Positions 7,901 to 19,200 of a DNA stretch of 26,577 nt are shown here, piece after piece. Each line of letters begins with the position of its first letter. Within the stretch, counting starts at the first letter, position 1. The position numbers and the translations under genes are program-made. The notes under the pieces are model-generated. The model worked only from the letters and a program-made list of their open reading frames with translations. It ran no database searches and was not told the origin of the DNA. The DNA is from Gonium pectorale (taxonomy: Eukaryota; Chlorophyta; Chlorophyceae; Chlamydomonadales; Volvocaceae). The stretch is taken from NCBI GenBank assembly GCA_001584585.1, contig LSYV01000248.1:2893-29469 (forward strand). Direction: 5' to 3'.

Positions 7901-10516
7901 AGAGCCCCGCCTACACCTTCCTGATGGGCCTCCTGATGGCGCAGTGGATCATCATGGGGTACGACGCGAGTATACACGTCGTCGAGGTACGAGCATGCGG
8001 ACGTGCGTTTGGAAGTGCGTGTACGGCAGAAGGCCCCACGGCGGGTGGGCCGGGGCAGATGCGCGCGGGGGAGGGGTAATACGGAATGGGAAACGGGTTG
8101 CGTCGCGGACACCGAATCGCATACTGGGGAGGGGGTGCTGGCCGTGCTGCGGGTCGGGGGCTGGAGGCTGGGGGCAGGTGCGCGCGGGGGGATACTGCGT
8201 GGCGGGGCTGTGCCGCCGGTCGGGCGACGGAGCGCAGTCCGGCCTCCCCACTGGTCCGCCTCTTCACAGGCCATCTGCCTTCCGTCCATATCCATCAAGC
8301 CATGTAGGATTGGTTCGAAAAATGTGCGCCGACCGTGGCCGTTGTGCGCACCTGACCCACGCATCCTGGCTCCTCGTGCAGGAGACGATCGACGCCGAGA
8401 GGGCGGGCAGTGTGGCGCTGGTTGGCTCTGTGGCAATCACTTGCGGCCTGGGGTTCGTGCTGCTGCTGTGCCTCACATTCGCGATGCAGGTGCGTGGGGG
8501 ACCGCTCGATGGCGCCCTGCTGGCACCGCACGCACCCGTCCGTTCAGACTGTTGTCTGCTTTGCCGCACCTAAATTGTCTCATTGCTCGGTATTCATCAG
8601 CCAGTATGCTGCGTTTACTGGGGCAGGGACGCCGCCGCGCCCACTGCGCACGCACGGTTCCTGCCGCACAGTACGGACGCTGACGTGAGCTCTTGCCGTA
8701 CGTGCCCCGCGTGCAGAGCATGACCAACATATTGCGCGCGGGGCACGGCGGGGACGGCCAAGACGCCCACAACGCGATCACGCGCCTGTTGTGGTAGGTG
8801 TGTTTGGCTGGGACAGCGAACGGCGTGCTCAAAGAAGCTTCGTGTCGTGCGCGATGCATGTAGACAAGTAGGGTGTGTGCATTGCAAAGCGCTGGAAAGG
8901 GCTCGGCCCGTACCCGCCGTGCACTGCGTGCCCCGCACGGTTTGCGCTCCGGGTTGCAGGGGATGGTTGACGCGAAGCGTGACACGCTGGGCTGCTGGGG
9001 CGGGCAGTAGGTAGGGGCCCTCCCCATATCCACGCTGGCTTCGCACACTGGGCGGCGAATGGGGTTTTTGCTTTTGTTTCCCAAGTTGCCTACGCACGAC
9101 AGCAGGCTGACCGTATGTCCTCCCTTTAATGACAGACATGTATCCAGAGTGCACACCGGGCGTTGGTTGGGCGGTGTGCAGCCGTGTGGATTTGGGGCTT
9201 CCTGTGTGATATTTAAAAAAAATGTAAAGTGGCGTGGTGCCCGAGCGACAGGCCCCTCCCCTGACGAGCACCGCTGGACCCGCAAGCTGCCCAACCCTAT
9301 ACCTGCACCGAGCGCCCTTGCGCCTCCTTCCTCGCGGCCTCGTCATGCCTTTGCACCCGGCGCCTTGATGCCTTTGCACCCGGCGCCCCCATCCCAGCAT
9401 CACTACGGCAGCTGTTCAAATCGTCGCAACTTCCACCGCCGCTGCCTCCAATCGCAGGGACGTATTCCGCTCGCGGTACGGCAGCGGCATCGGCGCCCTC
9501 GGCCTGTCGTACGTTCCCCTCGTGGGCCTCTTCTTCTGCGCCAACGCCTCGCTGGCGGCCAACGCGCGCATGGCCTTTGCCTTTAGCCGCGACGGCGCCA
9601 TGCCCGGCGCGCGGCTGTGGCGGCGCCTGGACGCCCGCAGCCGCCTGCCCGTGGCGGCCTGCTGGCTCATGGCGCTGCTGGCGGGGCTGCTGGCGGCGCC
9701 GTGCATCTTCAACGAGCTGCTGTTCGACACGATCAGCGCGGGCAGCGTGGTGGCGCTGTCGTTGAGCTATGGTGGGTCGTGGGCGCGTGGCCGGGCTTCG
9801 GGGGTCACCGGTGAGTGTGGGCAAGTGGGGCATAGGGCCCCACACAGTGTGGCGTTATTGGTACGGCGTTGTTTGTTTGGTTGAGCAATCTGAGGGGCTG
9901 GCTGCTTGCTTGCTTGCTTGTTTGCTTGCTTGCTGGAGGCACGCTGTGCATTCACCGTCCGCAGGCTTCGTGGACGTCCTCTCACGTCGTCCTTGCACGG
10001 CCCCTCCCGTCCCCTCCCGCGCCCCCCCTGCCCCGCAGGCATTCCCATCTCCCTCCGCATCTTCCACAACCCCTACTCGTTCCTTCCCGGGCCGTTCAGC
10101 CTGGGAAGGGCATCCAAGCCCCTGGCGGTGCTGGCGTGCGCATGGATTCTGTTGGTGGGTGGTTGGGCGGTTGCGGTTTGCGGTTGGCATGGTGGCGCGG
10201 CGCAACATCCTGCGTGGCTGTGACACTTGCACCCATTGGCCCGAATGCGGCCCAGACGGGCACTGAGTCATGAAGCAAAATGTCTGAATTTGTTTTCCTG
10301 TGTCAGTTTCTCTGGCTAAAATGCACATTTCCTGCCCTCTACACGCAGACGAGCGTCGTGTTCGTCCTGCCGACGTCGTACCCGGTGACCGCCGGTTCGG
10401 CGAACTACACGGCAGCCTTGGTGGCCGCCGTACTGGCAATGGCTGCCGTACTGTTCTACGCGCCGGGGTTTGGAGGGCGCCACTGGTTCACAGGGCCGGC
10501 ACCGAACATCGATTGA
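4948..10516 (+). CDS. amino acid/GABA permease-like transporter (ACT family, BAT1/UGA4-like)
   Basis: A multi-pass permease of the APC superfamily that moves amino acids, GABA or related amines across a membrane; substrate and membrane cannot be read from sequence. Twelve exons join in phase: 4948-5157, 5524-5599, 5813-5960, 6170-6245, 6751-6894, 7496-7673, 7895-7986, 8382-8489, 8717-8793, 9458-9771, 10039-10154, 10349-10516 (568 aa). After a Gly/Ser-rich 50-residue N-tail comes the family opening MGYRQELRRSFTLLNNLA. Further marks are YGGPVSVIWGW, the AELLSAYPTTGGIYYW stretch (about 130-145), GWLNLLGQ (about 163-170), GLLMAQWIIMGYDAS with HVVEET (about 288-310), FSRDGAMP (412-419) and C-terminal RHWFTGP (557-563). 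Length and about 12 hydrophobic spans fit BAT1 and UGA4. Residues 146-159 (SWVMAPVRHRTILC) are poorly conserved but keep the expected length. The start is the first in-frame ATG. No frameshift or stop was found. Confidence 0.93.
6060..6092 (+). repeat. 12-bp tandem repeat x3 in intron 3 of the transporter
   Basis: Three copies of a CCCCCTACAC-type unit end at 6068, 6080 and 6092, so the period is 12 bp. They lie inside the intron between 5960 and 6170. No coding role is apparent. Confidence 0.7.
6664..6695. repeat. perfect 11-bp inverted repeat in intron 4 of the transporter
   Basis: ACGGATCTGAC (6664-6674) and GTCAGATCCGT (6685-6695) are exact reverse complements around a 10-nt spacer. After one mismatch the pairing resumes with CTCG/CGAG outside. 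It lies about 55 bp upstream of the exon 5 acceptor, where a folded RNA could bring or hide splice signals. Confidence 0.8.
7376..7423 (+). repeat. intronic inverted repeat, copy C
   Basis: This lies in intron 5 (6895-7495). It starts ATGCGATTCGGTGTCCGCG, which is identical over 19 nt to the reverse complement of copy D in intron 7, and continues with ACCCGTTTC and an ATTACCC block that are also shared. The two copies could pair in the unspliced RNA across exons 6 and 7. Confidence 0.8.
8081..8122 (-). repeat. intronic inverted repeat, copy D
   Basis: This is the reverse-oriented partner of copy C, located in intron 7 (7987-8381). The 19 nt at its high-coordinate end are identical to copy C, and the rest is diverged but recognisable. 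It may be a degraded short mobile element or a locally inverted duplication. Confidence 0.8.
9345..9387 (+). repeat. 20-bp direct repeat x2 in intron 9 of the transporter
   Basis: ATGCCTTTGCACCCGGCGCC occurs at 9345-9364 and, with no mismatch, at 9368-9387 (period 23). It lies about 70 bp before the exon 10 acceptor. Confidence 0.85.
9904..9934 (+). repeat. GCTT microsatellite in intron 10 of the transporter
   Basis: A run of about seven GCTT/TGCT units with one GTTT interruption, in the intron between 9771 and 10039. It is a likely length-variable marker. Confidence 0.85.
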
Positions 10517-13248
10517 GCTGCAGCAGGGAGGCGTAAACTCAAGGGACGCCCAAGATCGGCCGCTCGGCCGCACACGCTCTTAATGCAGTCCAGACCTTTG
10601 CGCGGGCCGCGCGTACGTCATAATGTCCGGATTGGACTCGTGGCTGTACCGATGCACCGTGCGAGTGACTGTCTACAGTGGAGTGTTTATAGAAGGGTTT
10701 CAGGCAGGCTTCATCATAGCGGCTGAGAGCTCATTAAACATAAGTGATCTTAAGTGGGCGTCAGTGTGAGAGAGCAGAGCCTGTGCTGCGCAAGGACATG
10801 TACGATGCGCGTGTGCGACATGGTGAGCGCGGTGAGTACGGTAGGAAAAAATCCGACGACCGCGGGGAAGGTGCGGAGGGAATGGTGAGAGCAGGTGTCG
10901 AGCGGCATGAGCGAATTAGTCAAAGACGAGCCACCGCAGTCGTGTCCAGGTGTGCCGGGGTGTGGAGGCGATGCTGGCGGGCTGCTGCAGGCGGTCGTCG
11001 TGCATGGTGGAGTCGTCTCATTGCTGACAGGTCCTGATATAGAACAAACAGGTGCCGTGTTGCCGTTTCACATGTGTCGTGGTTGCCGCGTGTGGATCCT
11101 GCAGTCCTTGTTGACGTCGTCCCAAACAAACCTGAGACACACCAGGCTGCTCCTCCTGGACAGCAAGGGGTCAGCCCTATTCATATACGTTGATGGACTG
11201 TGATGTTTGTTATGCCGTCCGGCTCCGTGACCATGGCTTTGACTCTCAAAGACCTGCTTGCTTGGATGCATCCACTTCCCGCTTCGCGCGGATTCCCGAT
11301 GTACGGTTCGCATAAACTCCGGCAAGATTTGTGATTGTGGAAGACCCACTGTCAGAGCGGGTGCGTGGGGTAAGACTATGGGTGGTCCAGGCAGGGGTGT
11401 AAGCGTGGCTTTCACCTGTGTACCGCAGTAGTTAGTGTGCTCGGGAGCGTCTTGTAGCGGCCTGGTCAATTCGGATGCATTTGGTCTGTGTCATGGTACC
11501 GTAATATACCGTACTCCTCATGTGCCTGCTGGCGGCAGTTGCCTTATGCGTCTTCGCAAAGGCCCGTCGCCAGCGCATGGGCATGTCTGCGGAGGCTCTG
11601 TGCCGTGCATGAGGCAAAACCGTACCCTCAGACTCCGTTCTTGGTATGAACCGCGTAATGGAGCATGATGCAGGTTGCTGTTAATGATCCCATAACCGCC
11701 GACTACGCCGACCAAAGGTGGGGGGGCTGCCGGCGCATGGTCTGGGCATTGGCATGTGCGATGGTTCCTGTCCGGGCGCTGGGTGGTTGTGACGGTTTGG
11801 CGTTGGGCCCCACAGATCGCTGCGACGCGGCGCGCCGGAGGGTAGTGGTCAATCCGACCGGATAAGATGTTCGATTGCTGTACGGCAATGTCCTGTGTCG
11901 GATGCATTGTACGATGCGGGAGCATTTCGGCGGTTGCAGGCTTGAGCCCGTGCTAGACGTACGGCACATGTAAATATGACTCCGGCGCGGCTCATGTAGT
12001 TGATCCCAGCCTGGTCTGCTGCTCTGCTCTCTGCTGCCCCAGGTATGCCCAGCCGCTGGATTGAGGACTAATTGAGGAGTGACACCAAGCTGTGGTGGCT
12101 TTTCGGCTGGTGGGATGGCGATCACGCTTATGCGAGCTCCCTCGGGGCGGTGTCTCCGGCCTGGTGAGGTGCGCTTGACTGGCGTCATGGCGCCAAGCCA
12201 GCGCTGCAGGGCCGGCATCGCCTATGTGAGCCGGTGGCGTGCACCGGTCGCCAGCTTGCTGCCCGCGGGCGCCAGTCGTTATGCGCTGACGCCCAACGGG
12301 TTGCTGCTCGATGCAGCCGAGGGGTGGATTGGGGGCGGGGGGGGGGGTCACGGAGCGCGACGCCGTCACGACGGCAGCTCTCGGCGCAGAGTGCACACTG
12401 TTCAGTGGCGCTGCCGCCCTTACCCCGTCGTGCCCTTGCCCATGCAGCACGACCCAGCCAAGCCGCGATAGCTGTGTGAAGCGTGCCGTACCCTACGACG
12501 CTGGTGCGCGTCTTCTGCCGGCCATCTTGCAGCACACGGCACGATTGTGAAGATTGATGATAACGGATCACTACTGCCACGGGCCTTACCCAGCGGTGCA
12601 ACAACGGAACGCAGCAATGTGGGTGCCCGCTTCAGATCGCTGTTACCCGCCAAGCACCCCACGTGCGGACTGAAACGCTGACAGCGGACAGACCCCGGCA
12701 GCAGCGCGCCGAGACAACCACGCACATCGCTGTATGTAGCGTGCACACGGGCAGCTACAGAAAACTGCTGCCCCGCGCCACCAGCCCGCCTGCCGGTAGA
12801 AGCCTACGGCAGCCGCAGCTGCCGCCAACGCCCAACCGACCGGGCGTGTTGCGGTTCATGCAGAAGCGTGTATACCGATACACGAGCCTCTGCAGTCGGC
12901 ACCCGACAGCTGGCAACGGCAAGCATCGCCTCACCGCTGCGGGGGCCGCCGCCGGCCTTGCCTCGCTGGGCCCAACGCGGCGACGCGTGTACCGCATGCG
13001 GCCACACCATGTACACAAACCCCATTTGCCAGGGGGCCAAGATACCCCGTAAACTCACGCCCACCGTACGACACACCGGCGCCTACCAACTATACGGCGC
13101 ACATGTACACGGCGCATGGCCCCCTCCCCGCACCCATAACCCCGGTACCCGGACGCGTCCAACCTGAACCTGCTGGCGCCGCGTCCGCCGCTCAATGCCC
13201 CAACAACCACGCCACGGACCGCGACGAACCGCCTCCGCCACCCCGCCC
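10517..13248. other. intergenic region between convergent genes
   Basis: This separates the 3' ends of the transporter (+) and PRP17 (-) and should contain both 3' UTRs. The first plus-strand TGTAA motifs I find are at 11398-11402 and near 11970, which would imply a very long transporter 3' UTR; the real signal may differ. I did not find the complementary TTACA signal for PRP17 close to its stop. Short frames on both strands show no recognisable product. A hairpin (CGTGTAT/ATACACG) sits near 12868-12885, and a G-run lies near 12338. Confidence 0.5.
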
Positions 13249-16200
13249 TCAGTCCCAGTACTTTATGAGCCCATCCCAGCCGCAGGTTGCGACCTTGCTG
13301 CTCTCCATGGGGTTCCACTCGGCGCCGATGCAGACCGCGTCGTGCGCCCGGATGGTGCGCACGATCTTGGCGGGGGCGCCCCACTCCCAGAAGAAGCAGC
13401 GGCCCTCGCCGTCGCCCGACATCACGTACCTGCGGCAAGGGTGGGGGTGGGGGGACGTAGTGGGTTGGGGTAGGTTGGCGACGCCCGAGCACACACGCCA
13501 GAGGATGATGTGTGCAGCAAGGCAGCACGGTACCGTATACACTTCGATGCGGGGCCGGGCGGCACACGAGCATACAGAGCGCGAGAGTGCAGCGGTGCTC
13601 CTCCCTGCCGGCTGTCATATTCTTATTCTGCAAGAAGATGGACATGCAGGCTCGGCCGGGAGCTGCTTATACCAGCAGAAAACGGCAGTCATCGCCTCCT
13701 CCTCCGTAACCGCTAACCGCTCCTTGCAACGCCCCTACTGCCGTCCCAGAGTCCCGGAGAGCAACTCACTTTCCGTCCGGCGACGTGTTGACCTGGCAGG
13801 CGTACCCGGCCGTGTTGTGCCCCTTGAACGTCTTGTTCTTCATGCTCTTAAAGCGACCGTCCTTGACCATGTACGTCAGAACCTACACACGGTACGACAC
13901 GGTCCGGCACGGGATCAGCTTACACCGCTCAGCGACTAACGGCGCGGGTGACGCACAGGCGCAAGGGCAGGCGCAGGCGCGCGGCTGCGGCGACGGCCTT
14001 TGCCGCCAGGAGCCCCCTCTGCGCCCGCCACGCCCACAAGCCAGTTGCAGAACCCCCAACACACATATGTTATATGTGCGCCCACAAACCAGTGGCAGCG
14101 CACGCGCAACGCAATAGAATGTGCTATGCGCGCGAAGCACGTGCGGCCACGCGGTCATGCGAGGTTACAGCATGTGTACGACGCGTATCGAAAGGTATCC
14201 CGTACAGGCATTCAGTACACGCACCTGGTTGTCGAGGCTCTGCATGAGCAGGTAGTTCTTGGAGGGGTGCGTCGCGACGGCGGGCATGGAGTGCATGGAG
14301 GGGTCCGCGATGTACTTGATCTGCATGCGGGAAACACGTTCGATGGCTATTCACGTGCCACGTCAGGTCATACATGTCGGACAGCATGGTCGATGCGACG
14401 CCCCCTCCCCCCAATGGCGAAGAGCGTTTGGGAAGACCAAAGCCCCTGAAACACGGGCCCCAATCTCCACCAGGATCTCTGGCGGTACGCTGATCCCCTG
14501 TACATGGAAGCCTCAAGGCGCCGACTTGAGCCTTTCACCTGAAAGTAAAGGCTAGAGCGGCAGCGGCTGGAGCGACAGCAGCCCACAAGCCCCCAGACCC
14601 GATACTTTCATCACCGTACCCCCTCGCGTGCCTAAATCCCCTGCACGGTACGCGCGAGATAGCAACCACAGACGTGTCGCAGCCCGCACCTGCACGGGGA
14701 TGCCAAACTCCCACACGCGGATGGTCTTGTCGTCGGACGTGGACACGAACTGGCGGCCGTCGTCGATGAAGGTCACCGTGTTGACGGGGCCCAGGTGGTA
14801 GTTGTACTCCTGGACCGCCTCGCCTGTTGGCAGTTGGACGTTGGCATTTAGGTGGCGGTTGGGGGCATGTCGGTGGCCGGGAGGCACGGCGAAGGCACTT
14901 GCGGGAGGGGGCCCGGAGTGCGGCGGGCGGTCGTGAACGCGGGGCAAGTGCCGGGCGGTGGCTTGTGGGGCCAGGGCCGTGAGAGCTGCTGCTGATGGGT
15001 GCTTCGGTAAGTGCTTCAGACGACAGCACGGCGTGGGTGGACGGCCGGTTGCCCTGCGCGTATTGCCGCAGTGCACGCCCACCCACCCACCCACCCACTC
15101 ATCAATTTCAATTCATCCACCCAATTGCCTGTACACACTTCCCCCTGCACCACAAACCTCGACCCCGGCACACCACGCACCGGTGTTTGCATCCCACTGA
15201 TAGATCTTCTTGTCCTGAGCGCCCGACATGAACACGTTCTGCCGGTCCTCGCCGGGGTGGAACTTGACGCAGTAGTTGACCTGTGGCGGTGACACGATGG
15301 CGTTGGGGAGGTCCGCGTTTACAAACCGTTGCTACGCGCATGCCCACCACCTCAAGACGACCTGCGTCGCAACCACGCACACCCGACACGACCCTTGACC
15401 GCCCCGAAACCACCCCGGGCCCCCCACCCCCGAAACCAGCCGCCGCACCTTGCCGTTGCTGAACGACTTGATACACGCGCCCGTCTCCGTGTCCCACAGC
15501 CGGATGTTCTTGTCGTACCCGGTGGACAGGAAGCGTCGGCCATCGTTGGAGAAGCACACGTCGCGGACGCCCTGACGGTGGTGTCGATTGGTGGGTGGAG
15601 GGCGTTAAAGACGCACGCAAGGCCTTTGAGGACTGGGGTCCAGAAGATACCCATGATGTTAGATTTTACTGTCTGCAACCATGCAAAGTGGCAGCACATG
15701 GACGTCAGGGGTCATCCCGAGCTTGCTTTTCAGTTCCCAATCCCAATTCAGTGCGATCCCTCCTCTCTTTTGTACGCTCTCCGTCCTGCGTATCTTCCCA
15801 ATCCCATACGGCAACCTTTGGGAAATAAACAATCGCCCATTCCGGACGTGCGCCAGCCGCATGCCCACAGCCGCACCTTGGAGTGACCCAGGTACGACCG
15901 CATGCACTTTTGACTGCCGTACACATCCCAGATCTTGACCTTGCCGTCCAGCCCCGCAGACAGCAGCAGGTGGCCGCTGTTGGGGAAGAAGCGAATCTGG
16001 ACAGGCGGGGAGGGGGCGAAGTGGTTGACGTGGGGGTATAACAACGGGAGGAACACGTGGCCCGTGGGCAATGAAGCTTGAAGGTGACGAGCGACATGCA
16101 CCCGCGCGTTCCCACGCATGTGACCATCCGGTAATACAACGGTCTGCCGATGAGGAGAGCACGTCTGGAGGACGGCCCCTCCCAGTTTGCTACGAACAGA

Positions 16201-19200
16201 CAGCAGCTGCCTCCTCACCGCGTTGACTCCCTTGGTGTGCCCGGACCAGGTGTGCACCCAGCGCTTGGGCAGGTAGGTGACGTCGCTCTCCTTGCGCTTG
16301 TCCCGCGGCGGCAGGATCCAGGACCTGTACGGCGGCAGTACGTCAGTCCGGCGGCTCGGTACCCCAGCACCGCGGCGGACTCCTAAATACGATGCTGAGA
16401 CCCGAGACCCTGACGCTGCACGTCAGCCCGCTCCCATAGCAGCTCCAACTGGACAGTCCGGGGCGGGAACGCACCTACCCGGCCCCACCCTCGGGCATCT
16501 CCCTTCCGTACCCCGCCTTGCATGACAGTGTCTCCTCCTTCCTTGCCCCCACGTCAGCACGGAACGAGCAAATTGCGGGTCGACCACCCACCGCCGCCGC
16601 CGAAGCCATCCACGGCCGTCCCTGCCTGCATGCGCGCACTGCCCCGCCCGGGCCGTCCAGTGCCGCTCCGCTCCTCGAGGGGTTACCCCCTCCCCTTCTG
16701 GGTACCTCGCGCTGCGACCCCTCTCCCAACTCGACTACCTCCCCGAGGGCGCCCGCTCCCCCCTATAGCCCGCCCGTGCCGTCCGCACCTGCCCTGGTAG
16801 TCCTTCTCCTCCTTGCCGTGGAAGAAGCTCGTGGGCCCCTGCGCCTCCACCGCCCCCGCGGCCGCCTCCACCTTGGCCGCCTCCATCTTGGCGATGTACT
16901 CCTTCTGCTCTTCTGTGAGCTCGGCCACCTGCGGTGGGTTGCGGTGGGTTGCGGTGGGAGGGAGCGTGAGCGGGGGCCACGGCAGGGTGTCGCCCGAACG
17001 CGGTGCGGCTTGTGTACTACCAAGGGGGGGGGGGGCGGTCTAGCGCCACGCGCCCAGCCATCTGAAGTTACGTGGTGAGTTGCCCACGGAGCGGGGAAAG
17101 CGGGATGACGAGGTACGCTGTCGTCGCGTCTCTCAAGCCTCTCATGACGGCGCCTGGCGTCACGGCACGATGCCCCCCTCCCTTGCTCAACCAAGCAAAT
17201 GCCTGCAGCATCCGTGCCCGGCCAACCTGCCACAGCTCCGCCCTCGCTCCGTCCGTTCTGCTCTCACCACCCGAGCAGCTACTGCGCCCCCCTACTGACC
17301 GTGCGACACAGAAACGGCGCGGCGCGGGCCGCATGTGCGGACTGGACAGCCCCATAGGGGCCAGCGAACCGGCATTCTCCCCAGCTCCGTGGGTGCACGT
17401 TCACAGCAGACACGCGTACATGTTGCCTCGGAGCGTGCATACCGGTACACGCTCGCCCGCTCGCGCCCCCACATTATCTTTTCCCGCAACCACTCGTACG
17501 CTAAAACCACTAGCTCCGATAGCTTGCAAACATAACACAACTTGATCATACGAATGATCTATACGCAATGTTACAGTCATTGGCATAGTATATACAAGAA
17601 CTAAGAAAATTAGAAAAATAAGAGGAGCCTTATAGGTAGATTAGACTCCTGTCCCCCCTCCCACCCTGCCCTGCCCGCCTACCTCCTGTTGCTTGTTGGC
17701 CCAGGGCTGCTTCTCCTGCAGTGTGAAGGGCTGGGAGGGGTCGAAGGGCTCCGCCAGGCGGGCGGCCTTGGTCGCCTGCGGCGGGCGGGGTGGGGTAGGG
17801 CGGGCGGGGTGGGGTAGGGTGGGGAGGAAAGAGCATCTCAGTATGTGCGGTGGTGAGAGGGAATGAGCGTCAAGCCGCCGGCTGACTGGGTCCCGACAGG
17901 CGGTGGGCATAGCGAGCGGACGTGCGGGGAGACGGGGGAGTGCACTCCGAATGCGCTTTGCCTGGGGTACACGGACGATGCACAAGACGCGCCAGACCCT
18001 GGCCCCGCTCCAGGCGTTGGCGAATCGGTCCGGCCCCAACCAGTCCCAAGCCCATGCCTACTCTCCTACACAGCCTTACCTAGGCTATCCCCTCCCTTTC
18101 TCTGCTCACACCGCACTTGCACCCAACCGCCCACAGTCACAGCCCCGCATCAGTCCCGCACAGCCGCCCATCCCCCCTTGATTGGGCTCGCCTGCTCCGC
18201 CTTCCGCTCCGCAGTCGTCTTGCGCCGCTTCCAGGACACCGCGCCGCCGCCCTCCACGTCGGCTGCGGCAGCCTCCTCGTCCACCGGCCGGCCCACCACG
18301 CCTGCGTTTACGTTGGGTCGGCACGCAGGCAAGCGCGGCGAGTGGTGCGCACAGCAGGCAGTGTGCCCAACCGAGCTTTCTGCTGCGAACCCGGCCGACC
18401 CACGCGCTGTGTGCAATCCGCCGTCTGCTTTCCCCCGCCACCTGCCCGCCTATCCCAGTGGGCACATCGTCGGTCTAGTCGTTACCCTGTCCCCGGGCCC
18501 CGTCACCTTCGTTCCTCACCTGGTAGCATCAACACGCTGAACGGTCCTCAAGCCCATCCCGTTTGGCTGCCCGTCGGTGACCTGCTGCCCGGTCTACCCC
18601 GCCCTGCCTCAGCCCTGAGCCTGCCCTCCACCCACCTATCCCGCTCGGCGCCTGCCCAAACCCAAGCGTATGGAAGTTGTGGTACTCCCGCTCAAAGTGG
18701 TAGGGGTTCATGTGGGCGTCCTGGAGGTGGTGGGCAGGTGGGGAGTTTAGAACAGAGTTTCGATTACAATGGGCTGGCATCCAGCATCATTGTCCCGCGG
18801 GGGCGCGGGCCAGGGAGAGGGAGCGCGATGGCCGATGGGGGGGTCAGCTGCAGCGGGCGCAGACGGTCTTGCGAGCTGCCTATCGGAGCCTTCCACCGCT
18901 CCGCGTCGTTCTTGCACCGCGGCACCCATCGATCCGGGCCCCGCGCCCTCTCAACCCCAGCCCAGGCCGCCCCGAACCCCACATCCTCCTGACCCACGGG
19001 TCACGTACCTCCACGTGCCCCACAAAGTGGTTCTTGTAGCCGGCGGCAAGTCCGTCCTTCTGGTACGGGTGCGCCGGACCTGGAAGGTGAGACACGACAT
19101 GGATCGGATGGGCCGGGGTTTGCGCAAAGGTCCGCGTCTGCGCGTCTGCGAAGGACCATGTAGTGCGCCCCCCTCCCCATCACCGTGCCTCCTCCCCGCG

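Noticed and set aside
7164..8573. 469-codon plus-strand frame
   Set aside because: It runs through introns and exons of the transporter in the wrong frame. The peptide is low-complexity Ala/Pro/Arg, typical of chance frames in GC-rich DNA.
8473..9403. overlapping minus-strand frames of 262-273 codons in the transporter
   Set aside because: They are antisense to exon 9 and introns of a well-supported gene and have no family features.
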